The notes under the pieces: generated by a model
Database searches by the model: none
The model's input: the letters and a program-made list of their open reading frames with translations, nothing else
What the model was told of the DNA's origin: nothing
IMG/VR virus record: IMGVR_UViG_3300020406_000313
Span: 1-25,950 of that record
Direction: 5' to 3' (one strand)
DNA from: a virus
DNA length: 25,950 nt
Part shown: positions 15,650-23,273 of the stretch, one piece after another
Layout of the letters: each line of letters begins with the position of its first letter
Numbering within the stretch: the stretch's first letter is position 1
Made by a program: the position numbers and the translations under genes

Positions 15650-16550
15650 TTTTTATTCCCTTACTTTTAACTTGTTGTGTGGCATCATATTCGTGAGGAT
15701 TTTTTTGTTTCTCTGCCATAATCATACTCTTTGTAACATGGCGAATGTCTTTCCACCATGCTACATCCTGATGTTGAAAATTATTTGTAATATCATTTAG
15801 TGTGCTTTTGCCAACTTCCTTACGGAAACCCTTTAGGTGGTCCATGTATTTACCCAGTACACTATTAATAAACACATGTCCGCTTTGTTCTGAACCACCT
15901 AGATCTCGCATTTCAACACCCATGCTCTTAAAGTCCTCAACAAGTTCTCCAAAAATAAAACTGTCATGACTTTCCTTGTGTTTAAATATATCATCGCTTT
16001 CGTATATCCAACGCCATTGTTCCATTAGTTCCTGAAACTTTGGATGATTGCGATTAAACATCATCCAACCACATTCAGGCCAAGTTTTACGTCCCAAGTA
16101 TGTTGCTAGTTGATTTTCGTTGGGTGCAATTTCATTAAGGAATTCAATAGGCATAGGTGTATGCGTTCTAACATCTCCGTCACACCACATAAAAATGTCT
16201 GTTCCACATGTTTTTGCAAAATGCCAGAGTGCAAATGTTTTGTTTGCAAAACGACTTGCATCCCATAAAAAACTTTTCTTGCTCATATCATGATTCCATC
16301 CATGAGCATGTTTGTTATCCTTGTGACGCAGTTGCCATGCCTTAAGATCTGGCAGTGTAGTTGCTTGATCCAATACAGTAATATTTGGATTATTAGTAAT
16401 AGGTTCATGATCCTCTGCGTATATTGTAAGAGGAACACTTTGTGGCCAGTAATTGTTGTATCCCTCAATAAATTGCTGACCGTATTTTTTGTATCCTGCA
16501 GGGTGCCAGGAGGTAAATACTGATAATGTACGCATATAACTATTTACCAT
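15642..16550 (-). CDS. GT-A fold glycosyltransferase-like protein
   Basis: SVFTSWHPAGYKKYGQQF near the start and FMWCDGDVRTHTPMP (120-134) with DGD as the DxD motif indicate a GT-A-like transferase. RKTWPECGWMMFNRNHP is the typical acceptor-loop strand of the group, and HDSFIFGELV follows. An ATG at 16550 gives 302 residues; a second ATG at 16535 (MRTLSVFTSW) is equally likely because neither has a clear ribosome site. If 16550 is used, its start codon overlaps the oppositely directed start at 16549. It is the first gene of the long minus-strand block that continues to 4276. Confidence 0.65.
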   Translation of the reverse strand: MVNSYMRTLSVFTSWHPAGYKKYGQQFIEGYNNYWPQSVPLTIYAEDHEPITNNPNITVLDQATTLPDLKAWQLRHKDNKHAHGWNHDMSKKSFLWDASRFANKTFALWHFAKTCGTDIFMWCDGDVRTHTPMPIEFLNEIAPNENQLATYLGRKTWPECGWMMFNRNHPKFQELMEQWRWIYESDDIFKHKESHDSFIFGELVEDFKSMGVEMRDLGGSEQSGHVFINSVLGKYMDHLKGFRKEVGKSTLNDITNNFQHQDVAWWKDIRHVTKSMIMAEKQKNPHEYDATQQVKSKGIKNE

Positions 16551-17376
16551 GATTGTAAGTCACTTTCCAAATAATTTACCTGGCAACGCAAGTCTGGTAT
16601 ATCCTCAAGTTTTAGATGCAATTAAAAAAACAGATACACTCGTAGAAAACTCCATGGACGCGGATGCTGCACTTATTTGGAGTGTGCTATGGTATGGAAA
16701 AATGCGTCCTAATAAAGATGTATGGGATCATTATCGCGCACAGGGTAAGCCAGTTATTGTCATAGAAGTGGGCGGGCTATTACGCAACGCAACTTGGAAG
16801 TTGGGTATAAACGGGATCAACAGAGACGCAGAGTTTGCACTAAATGAATACATGCCAGATGATAGACAAAAAAAGTTTAGTATTGTACTACAGCCCTGGA
16901 AGCATGATGGTGATTATGTTCTAGTATGTGGACAACATGGTGCCAGCGAACAATGGCGCAACATGCCTGATATAAATACCTATTACAAGCAAACTGTAGA
17001 ACAGATAAGACAGGTTACAGATAAGCCTATTGTAATTCGTAGTCATCCAAGATATCCTGAGCAACATCAGTTTGAGGGCGTCACTTGGAACAGACCATTA
17101 CATGTGCAGGAAACCTATGATGATTTCGATCTTGATATAATGCTTGCACATGCATATTTTACAGTAAGTCACAGTAGCAATCCAGGCATACATAGTATTA
17201 TTGCAGGAGTGCCTGCTGTTGTTAGTGAACACAGTCTAGCATGGGATGTAAGCACTAGTATGTCTAAATGGCTAAGTAAACCCCATAGACATCAATGGTT
17301 AAATCGTATTACATATACTGAATGGTTTGCAGACGAAATACATATCCAATGGAGTAGACTTCGTGATTATATTTGA
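16549..17376 (+). CDS. Capsule-type GT-B glycosyltransferase, paralogue 3
   Basis: This 275-residue protein is related to the proteins at 5922-6866 and 6859-7671 by FTVSHSSNPGIHSIIAGVP then AVVSEHS, the donor-binding block of the capsule/Kdo-transferase-type GT-B fold. IVIRSHPRYPEQ is the basic strand that precedes it. DYVLVCGQHGASEQWRN begins the C-terminal domain. It is the only one of the three on the plus strand, and its N-terminal half (IWSVLWYGKMRPNKDVW) differs from theirs. No ribosome site is evident at the ATG. It overlaps the following radical SAM gene by 14 bases. Confidence 0.65.
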   Translation: MIVSHFPNNLPGNASLVYPQVLDAIKKTDTLVENSMDADAALIWSVLWYGKMRPNKDVWDHYRAQGKPVIVIEVGGLLRNATWKLGINGINRDAEFALNEYMPDDRQKKFSIVLQPWKHDGDYVLVCGQHGASEQWRNMPDINTYYKQTVEQIRQVTDKPIVIRSHPRYPEQHQFEGVTWNRPLHVQETYDDFDLDIMLAHAYFTVSHSSNPGIHSIIAGVPAVVSEHSLAWDVSTSMSKWLSKPHRHQWLNRITYTEWFADEIHIQWSRLRDYI

Positions 17377-18868
17377 AAAGGAAATAAGCGAATATTACAC
17401 GCAACCATTTGAAGATATGTATAGGGATCTTATAAGAATTAAAAAGGATCACTATACAAATGAACAGATTATAATTACAAGTTATGGCTGGACAAATGAA
17501 AATATTTGGCGTCATTTTTTTCGTATAGTAAATTCAATTGATATACCTACATATTTTATAAAAGTAAAAACAAACAACCCTGATACAATACGCATAGTAA
17601 GAGAACAGTGCGGCAAATGTGTGCCAAAAGATAATATTGTTGAATGTACAATAGTGCTTAAACCACTGCCAACAAAAAGTTATATCAATAACCGTTTCGA
17701 TATTCATGATGCTATGTGTATAAATCCTTTTACAAATCTAGAAGTTGCAGTGAATGGAAATATTACAGTGTGTTGTGACTTAGACAGCGCATACTATGGA
17801 ACTGATCTACTACCAAAACCTTTAAACATAAAAGATAGTTCTATAGAAGAAGCAAAGAACAGTGAACATGTACGAAAGATACAACAGGATTTTTTGCAAG
17901 GAAAATCAACACCATACTGTAACAGTTGCTGGAACAACGAAGCAGTTGGATTTCCTAGCAAAAGACAGCGAGACGAATATTTTTTTCGTGATATAATATA
18001 CACTACTGACTTTCATAATTCAAACGAAATACAAACACTTGATCTAAAGATGGGATTTACTTGTAATTTGAAATGTAGAATATGCTCACATCAACTTAGC
18101 AGTAGTTGGTATAGTGAAGATAAACGATACGATAATGTGCCTAGTATAAAAACACTGGACTATGGATACACTCTTAGTAGAAAAATGTGGTCAGATGCTG
18201 TGGACAATTTGCCTGATCTACGCTATATAAATTATGCTGGAGGTGAACCACTACTGGACAAAACACATCTAGCAAAACTTGAAAGATTAATAGAATTAAA
18301 TAGAAAAAATGTTCACATCCATTACAACACTAACGGAACAGTGTATAGTGAACGTCATATAGAACTACTGGAACAATTTGATACTGTTAGTATAACCTTT
18401 AGTATAGATAACACAGAAGAAAGATTTGAATATGAAAGGCACGGATCCGATTGGAACACAGTTCTGAAAACACTAGACAAGTATAGCAAACTGGATAGAA
18501 GTCGCTTTATACTGGAGTTTTTTCCAACTGTAAATATTTTTAATGTTATGTATCTTGATGGTGTAATAGATCTTTGTGATCAGTTAGGTTTTCAGTATGC
18601 TTTTGGATTTGTAAATAAACCAAAATATTTAAGTCTATACAATATTCCACCTGAAAACCGTCACGTTGTAACTGAACGCTTACGGAGTAGTAAACACAGT
18701 AAGATACAATCTCTTGCAAGAAGATTTGAGGAACAGGATACATATCATGACATGCAAGCAGAATTATGGAATGAAATTACTAGAATAGATTTGCGTAGAA
18801 ACGAAAACTTTTGTGCAACTTATCCTGAACTATCTAAACTACTGCACATCCCAGTCAGTCAATTCTAA
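17363..18868 (+). CDS. Twitch-domain radical SAM enzyme, paralogue B, with N-terminal extension
   Basis: A GTG at 17363 with GGAG eight bases upstream is the preferred start; an ATG at 17327 lacks such a site and lies further inside the previous gene. The 501-residue protein is longer than its paralogues: residues 1-110 form an extra domain (SYGWTNENIWRHFFRIV) of unknown role. Then come C119, C137, C138, C186 and C189 (twitch cysteines), the core FTCNLKCRIC (C234, C238, C241), YAGGEPLLD (291-299), and the shared FEYERHG block. The last 14 bases overlap the convergent UvsY-like gene. It may belong to the glycan system. Confidence 0.8.
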   Translation: MIIFEKEISEYYTQPFEDMYRDLIRIKKDHYTNEQIIITSYGWTNENIWRHFFRIVNSIDIPTYFIKVKTNNPDTIRIVREQCGKCVPKDNIVECTIVLKPLPTKSYINNRFDIHDAMCINPFTNLEVAVNGNITVCCDLDSAYYGTDLLPKPLNIKDSSIEEAKNSEHVRKIQQDFLQGKSTPYCNSCWNNEAVGFPSKRQRDEYFFRDIIYTTDFHNSNEIQTLDLKMGFTCNLKCRICSHQLSSSWYSEDKRYDNVPSIKTLDYGYTLSRKMWSDAVDNLPDLRYINYAGGEPLLDKTHLAKLERLIELNRKNVHIHYNTNGTVYSERHIELLEQFDTVSITFSIDNTEERFEYERHGSDWNTVLKTLDKYSKLDRSRFILEFFPTVNIFNVMYLDGVIDLCDQLGFQYAFGFVNKPKYLSLYNIPPENRHVVTERLRSSKHSKIQSLARRFEEQDTYHDMQAELWNEITRIDLRRNENFCATYPELSKLLHIPVSQF

Positions 18869-19316
18869 TATCCTCCATGCCCGCTGTGCGCAATCTAACA
18901 ACATGTCCCATTTGCCATTGTTTAGTATCTAGTCCTTTCATGATACCCAACCAGCGATTGCGTAACAGTGCAACTTCATTAATAATAGTTTCAAAATCAA
19001 TAACTTCATCTTCTCCGTCTACATACTTTTCTGCATCTCTACTAGTCAATGCTCTCGCATAACCTTCCAAATATTTCTGAAAATGTTTGCGGCGAATCTT
19101 GCGTAGTTGTATATTAAGATAGTTTAGCACTGCTTCTATCTCCTGTAACTGATTAAAGCGATGTTCTGTTATTCCGGGCAACGCTGTTATATTACGCTCC
19201 ACAATACCTTTTACACTACACTCGCGTTTTGCCTCTTCCAACTCTGTTTCATAGTAACTAATAAAACTAGGAATAGCACCTAAATCATTTACAATTCTAT
19301 TATAGTACTGACTCAA
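18855..19316 (-). CDS. UvsX-cluster protein, possible UvsY-like recombination mediator
   Basis: This is a 153-residue, largely helical protein rich in charged residues. The block YLEGYARALTSRDAEKYVDG then VALLRNRWLGIMKGLDTKQW and VVRLRTAGMED is strongly patterned and familiar to me from marine T4-type phages. In T4 the accessory protein UvsY loads UvsX on gp32-coated DNA; this gene's position directly after uvsX fits, but the size, motifs and T4 gene order do not prove it. The start is a TTG at 19316 that overlaps the TGA of the previous gene; no in-frame ATG exists near it. The 3' end overlaps the convergent radical SAM gene. Confidence 0.55.
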   Translation of the reverse strand: MSQYYNRIVNDLGAIPSFISYYETELEEAKRECSVKGIVERNITALPGITEHRFNQLQEIEAVLNYLNIQLRKIRRKHFQKYLEGYARALTSRDAEKYVDGEDEVIDFETIINEVALLRNRWLGIMKGLDTKQWQMGHVVRLRTAGMEDIRID

Positions 19317-19546
19317 TAGTCTTCATCTTCGTAATCGAAGTCCTCTTCGGGTTCGCCAAGAATATCCATTACACTGGCTTTCATATTCTTATCAAGTCCC
19401 GCTAGTCTATAAAGTTCTTCCTCATCCAACAGTTCTTGCAAGTCATCCACTAGATGATCAGTTGCTTGTTGCATGTCCTTCTGTGAGATATATTGTTTTA
19501 AAATAGTGTAAACTTGTTTAACTATTTCTTCATTCATGCATTTCAT
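19313..19546 (-). CDS. Small acidic protein in the uvsX operon
   Basis: This 77-residue protein starts at the ATG at 19546, whose GAGG lies five bases upstream inside the uvsX tail; a second ATG at 19537 (MNEE) is possible. It is mostly helix, with DDLQELLDEEELYRLAG in the middle and a highly acidic ending EPEEDFDYEDEDY. The gene overlaps uvsX and the UvsY-like gene by a few bases. I do not recognise a family. An acidic tail next to recombination proteins may mimic DNA or contact gp32 or UvsX, which is conjecture from composition only. Confidence 0.6.
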   Translation of the reverse strand: MKCMNEEIVKQVYTILKQYISQKDMQQATDHLVDDLQELLDEEELYRLAGLDKNMKASVMDILGEPEEDFDYEDEDY

Positions 19547-20618
19547 CCTCTATGTCTTCAGCATATATATCGCCTTCTACTTCATCAGCGATATCGTCTA
19601 TACTTAGTCCAACATTAGAAATATCCTGCATAATTACTTCAAGTTTTTCACCTGTCCAGCCCTTGCGGAACTCCAGCATTTCTTCACCTTTGCTGGTTGT
19701 ATATTTTAGTCTGTTACCCTGTTTAACTAGTAAGCCTTTACCCTCAAACAAATCCAGTAATCCACTGTAGGGATCCATACCTGTTTCATAGGGAATCTTA
19801 ACCTGCACTGCCTCAAAAGGTTTTGCATAGCGTGTTTTCATAACTTTACAAGCGGCACGGATACCACGCACATCACTTACTTTGTTTCCTGCTTCATCTT
19901 CTTTTAGTTTTAGTTTACGCATTGCAATAACAATACTACTAGCATAGATGAAGCCCTGTCCGCCACTGATCTTGTCATCTGGATCGAACATATCCTGAGA
20001 AGCATATGTATGGTTAGTACACACCATGCCTACATTGTAACTGCCAATCATGTTTACTGTGTTGCGAACAAGTGCAGTAAGTGCCTTAGGCTTACGCCCC
20101 ATATCACCTTTCATATCGCCTTTGTCAAACTGATCAACATCTGTAGGAGTAAGTAACATACCCAAACTATCAATAACAAATAGAACCTTAGGGCGATCCT
20201 CTTCTGCCATTGCTTTGTAGTCTTTCATAAACGTGCTAATAGTTTTTGCAACGTCATCAATCATACTCATGCTTAGTTTAAGCAGTTTACTTTCGTCAGT
20301 GTCAACATTAAGTGCTTGTAACCAACTTTCATCCAGTGCATTTTCACTGTCAATTAACACAACAAAGATACCCTGCTCCTGCGCTGCTCTTACAATATTT
20401 GCACTTGCAAAGTAACTTTTGCCCGCACCACTTTCACCTGCAAACACAGTAACTTTGCCCATGGGCACACCTTTATGAAAGTCACCACTTACTAGATAGT
20501 TTAGTGCGTAACTACCTGTGCTTATCCAGTCTGTGGGATCATTAAAGCCAATACTTAGTCCATCAATGCTTTTTGTTATGTCCTTGCGGAACTTGCTTAC
20601 GTCAAAAGGTTTTGCCAT
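19530..20618 (-). CDS. uvsX: UvsX, RecA-like recombinase
   Basis: This is a 362-residue RecA-family strand-exchange protein of T4-type phages. Walker A GESGAGKS is at 61-68, VVLIDSENALD (87-96) carries the catalytic-type glutamate E92, and VLFVIDSLG (145-153) is Walker B. MVCTNHTYAS and KISGGQGFIYASS are the L1/L2 DNA-binding region. UvsX forms filaments on single-stranded DNA with gp32 and drives recombination-dependent replication and repair. AGGAG precedes the ATG with AAAAAC between. A perfect TTGACA-17-TATAAT promoter lies just upstream (20646-20674). It heads an operon of three genes. Assignment is firm. Confidence 0.95.
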   Translation of the reverse strand: MAKPFDVSKFRKDITKSIDGLSIGFNDPTDWISTGSYALNYLVSGDFHKGVPMGKVTVFAGESGAGKSYFASANIVRAAQEQGIFVVLIDSENALDESWLQALNVDTDESKLLKLSMSMIDDVAKTISTFMKDYKAMAEEDRPKVLFVIDSLGMLLTPTDVDQFDKGDMKGDMGRKPKALTALVRNTVNMIGSYNVGMVCTNHTYASQDMFDPDDKISGGQGFIYASSIVIAMRKLKLKEDEAGNKVSDVRGIRAACKVMKTRYAKPFEAVQVKIPYETGMDPYSGLLDLFEGKGLLVKQGNRLKYTTSKGEEMLEFRKGWTGEKLEVIMQDISNVGLSIDDIADEVEGDIYAEDIEDEMHE

Positions 20619-20645
20619 GTTTTTCTCCTATGAGCCTATGTTAGT

Positions 20646-20674
20646 ATTATATTACAGATAACGTTCAATGTCAA
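20646..20674 (-). promoter_or_regulatory. Perfect consensus sigma70 promoter of uvsX
   Basis: On the minus strand TTGACA (20674-20669), a 17-base spacer and TATAAT (20651-20646) match the bacterial sigma70 consensus exactly. The start would be near 20639, giving a 21-base leader that contains AGGAG. The -35 box and spacer lie inside the last codons of the radical SAM gene at 20652, so this gene's end doubles as the promoter. Confidence 0.9.
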
Positions 20675-21782
20675 ACACATTTTTAAAGTTATTATTACGC
20701 CGCTTATCCATATCGTTTAACCTTTGAATAGTTTTACAGGACTGTTTATTATATTCTCCATCCAAATGAATAAGCATGTTCACATAACTATTGTGTAACA
20801 AATAACGAGTATCTGCTCCTTGAATCCTTGCTTTTAGTCTTATTTCTAAATCCTTTAGTATCTTATCGTTTAGGTTTCTCACATCATATTCTGTAGGTCC
20901 TGTAAGCGGCCCTATAACAAACGAGTTTTGCTTATATCCCATGGATCTAAAAAAGTCAACAGTGTCGAAAATAGTATATGGATTAAGTATAAACCAAAGC
21001 ATGTTAAAACTAATTTTATGATCTAAACTTCTTATTGTGTCTAAATTTTTTAAAAATTTTTCCCAACTAGCACCATACCTAATGTACTCAAATTCTTTAT
21101 CCATGGTTTCCACACTAATAGTCCAGTGTACGTTTTTAAACTTACTTGCACGTTGAAATACAGGACCTTGAATATTGCTTAAATTTGTGTTAATGCGTAT
21201 AGTACAGTCTGGATTTATTTTATCCAATAGTTCACTGTTTTCTTTCATTAGCAGAGGTTCACCGCCCGCTAAGTAAACGTTCTTAAGATTATGTGCATTA
21301 TCCAATACATATTGTTTTGTTTTTGCTAGTTGTGTTTCATTTACCCTTATAGTTTGTCCTAATTCTTTCTGCCAAGTACTGCTAAGTTCTGGGCTACAAT
21401 ATACACAAGCAAGGTTACATGTATTACGCCAACGAATATCAACAGTGCTTAGTGTAGTGTCCATTGTGTCATATGCTGTATATGGAACTCTAGCAAGTGC
21501 CTTTAAATAATAATATCTATCACTGCGTACATTTAATCCAGTATTTCCCTGTTCAAGTTTATAACAATTACTACAATTACTATGAGGTTTGTTAAGAGCA
21601 AGTGTTTGTTTTATATTATTGTTTTCAGGACCATGTAGTATATCTTCAATATCTGTATTGTTAATATGACCTGTATAGTCATTGCTAAGAACACAGGGCT
21701 TTACTTTCCCGTTGGGTTCCATATAAAAACCAGTCCAGGGCACTGGACAGAATGTTCCGTTTATTGCACTTTTAGGATCCAT
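20652..21782 (-). CDS. Twitch-domain radical SAM enzyme, paralogue C
   Basis: Cysteines C12, C30, C70 and C73 form the N-terminal twitch set; the core TCNLACVYC (C122, C126, C129) and LAGGEPLLM (171-179) follow. The shared block FEYIRYGASW and the ending RRNNNFKNVFDIERYL place it with the copies at 12330 and 17363. The ATG at 21782 is used, though a TTG at 21788 has AGGAG at a better distance (seven bases) and would add two residues. Its 3' end carries the uvsX promoter. It follows the short-chain dehydrogenase with an 11-base overlap. Substrate unknown; likely part of the glycan set. Confidence 0.8.
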   Translation of the reverse strand: MDPKSAINGTFCPVPWTGFYMEPNGKVKPCVLSNDYTGHINNTDIEDILHGPENNNIKQTLALNKPHSNCSNCYKLEQGNTGLNVRSDRYYYLKALARVPYTAYDTMDTTLSTVDIRWRNTCNLACVYCSPELSSTWQKELGQTIRVNETQLAKTKQYVLDNAHNLKNVYLAGGEPLLMKENSELLDKINPDCTIRINTNLSNIQGPVFQRASKFKNVHWTISVETMDKEFEYIRYGASWEKFLKNLDTIRSLDHKISFNMLWFILNPYTIFDTVDFFRSMGYKQNSFVIGPLTGPTEYDVRNLNDKILKDLEIRLKARIQGADTRYLLHNSYVNMLIHLDGEYNKQSCKTIQRLNDMDKRRNNNFKNVFDIERYL

Positions 21783-22308
21783 AGCCAAGACTGATCTCCT
21801 GCAATCTTAGATTACGTTTCTTACAGTATTCCCAGGTGTCCACAACTGCTTCACACCAATCTCTAACAGGCGCACTGTCAACACCTGCAGTGTTGTGTGG
21901 TTGTGTTGCAACTATACCAGGGCGTATAAGCACTAGTCTACATTTACTGGATGTATTTTTTAGATTGTAATATGCTTGATCAAGTGTTTGTTTTTGTAGT
22001 TTGTACTCCTGCATTTCAAAATCTACAGTGTATTGTGCGCTCATAATACTGCCTATTAGCCAGATAAGTTTGCGTTGATCATGCCATTGATGCCATACTT
22101 TGTATAATAATTCTGTTTGTGCATAACCTGCTTGTGCGTTGTTAATAAACCAATCACACTCAACAATAGGGCCAACTATCTTTTGCAAACTACGAATATT
22201 GTTTCCGTCACGCCTACTAAGACCTACAACTTCATGTCCTCGTTCAGACAGTATTTGTGCAAAACACTGTCCTATACCTGCTGAATGTCCTGTGATTGCC
22301 ACACGCAT
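21772..22308 (-). CDS. Short-chain dehydrogenase/reductase-like protein
   Basis: This 178-residue protein has TGHSAGIG (6-13), the NAD(P)-binding glycine motif, NNA (56-58) that stabilises the central sheet, S87/S90 and EYKLQK with Y102 and K106 as the YxxxK catalytic pair. At 178 residues it is shorter than the usual 230-260, lacking part of the substrate-binding region. The ATG at 22308 overlaps the stop of the radical SAM gene (TAATG). A likely task is oxidation or reduction of a sugar or sugar-nucleotide group. The SDR-radical SAM-radical SAM arrangement suggests one modification sequence. Confidence 0.75.
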   Translation of the reverse strand: MRVAITGHSAGIGQCFAQILSERGHEVVGLSRRDGNNIRSLQKIVGPIVECDWFINNAQAGYAQTELLYKVWHQWHDQRKLIWLIGSIMSAQYTVDFEMQEYKLQKQTLDQAYYNLKNTSSKCRLVLIRPGIVATQPHNTAGVDSAPVRDWCEAVVDTWEYCKKRNLRLQEISLGYGS

Positions 22309-23273
22309 TACCAAAATCTTTCTATACCTGGCCTGCAGGATTCTTCAAAATCTAAAAATATTTTAAGTTCCTGTGTATTATCACGATCAGTAGCAACTCC
22401 TGCTATATCTGTGTTTTCTGTTAGCCAATTTTTATATTTTACATTTAGCATATCAGGTTCTTTTAAAAATGCAAACTGATGACGTATTTCATTAGCAGTA
22501 CAATATTCCTGTATTTGGGGCAAGTGTTTTACGTTAAGGGCACTAACTGTTGTCCATGTATCTAGTGTAAACATTTTATACTGTGTTGAAAGTTCTCTAT
22601 AGTATAACATGTTACTCTCAAAATTATCCCATTTTACTGGATATCTTATATAATCGTGTACGTTGCCTATACCATCAAAACTTACTGTTACAATTACTGC
22701 TACGTTTTTTTCTAATAGGTTTTGTATTTGTTTGATCCTTACACATGCATTAGTATTAATTCGAACAATACGAACACTATCTGGTAAATCGTTTAGAACT
22801 GTATTGTAATTTTTGCTAATACTAGGTTCGCCGCCATTAATATCTATTTCAACTACACGTTCCAGGGGTAATGTATTGTACAGTTCATAATTATCCTTTA
22901 CTACTAATTTACCTTTTAAATTTCCTATGCGTGTACTTAAACTAGGTTTACATGTTACACATGCACTATTGCAATAGTTGTCCAGTGTGCCTCCTAGTTG
23001 TATGTAACGTTTGTTAAACTTTCGCAGTATCCTATCACGTTCAATGCTGTTTAATCTTATACTAGTGCCATTGAGTTCTTCAGTTTGTTTACATCTAATG
23101 CATTCATTAGGCCATTGATCATTGCGCATTTGATATCTTAGGTATTCTAGCCAAGCACTGTTTTCCAGTTGTCTGAAACTATTATATTGGTTTGCATTTA
23201 CCATATGGCCACAACATCCTATTGTTCCGTTGCTGTTTAATCTTGCGTAGTGGCCTAGTCTTGGGCAATGCAT
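22308..23273 (-). CDS. Twitch-domain radical SAM enzyme, paralogue D
   Basis: The protein of 321 residues has N-terminal twitch cysteines C3, C20, C21, C58 and C61, the core YCNSACVTC (C101, C105, C108) and INGGEPSIS (145-153). FDGIGNVHDYIRYPVKW matches the block shared with the other three paralogues. The usual NxNF ending is missing and the C-terminus is shorter (IERFW). The start ATG at 23273 overlaps the sulfotransferase end by 19 bases. The four paralogues differ in sequence throughout, so they are not recent copies and probably act on different substrates or positions. Confidence 0.8.
   Translation of the reverse strand: MHCPRLGHYARLNSNGTIGCCGHMVNANQYNSFRQLENSAWLEYLRYQMRNDQWPNECIRCKQTEELNGTSIRLNSIERDRILRKFNKRYIQLGGTLDNYCNSACVTCKPSLSTRIGNLKGKLVVKDNYELYNTLPLERVVEIDINGGEPSISKNYNTVLNDLPDSVRIVRINTNACVRIKQIQNLLEKNVAVIVTVSFDGIGNVHDYIRYPVKWDNFESNMLYYRELSTQYKMFTLDTWTTVSALNVKHLPQIQEYCTANEIRHQFAFLKEPDMLNVKYKNWLTENTDIAGVATDRDNTQELKIFLDFEESCRPGIERFW

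Noticed and set aside
16968-16980. TATAAATA-like word inside the GT-B gene on the plus strand
   Set aside because: It sits within coding sequence far from any start codon, so it was not called a late promoter.
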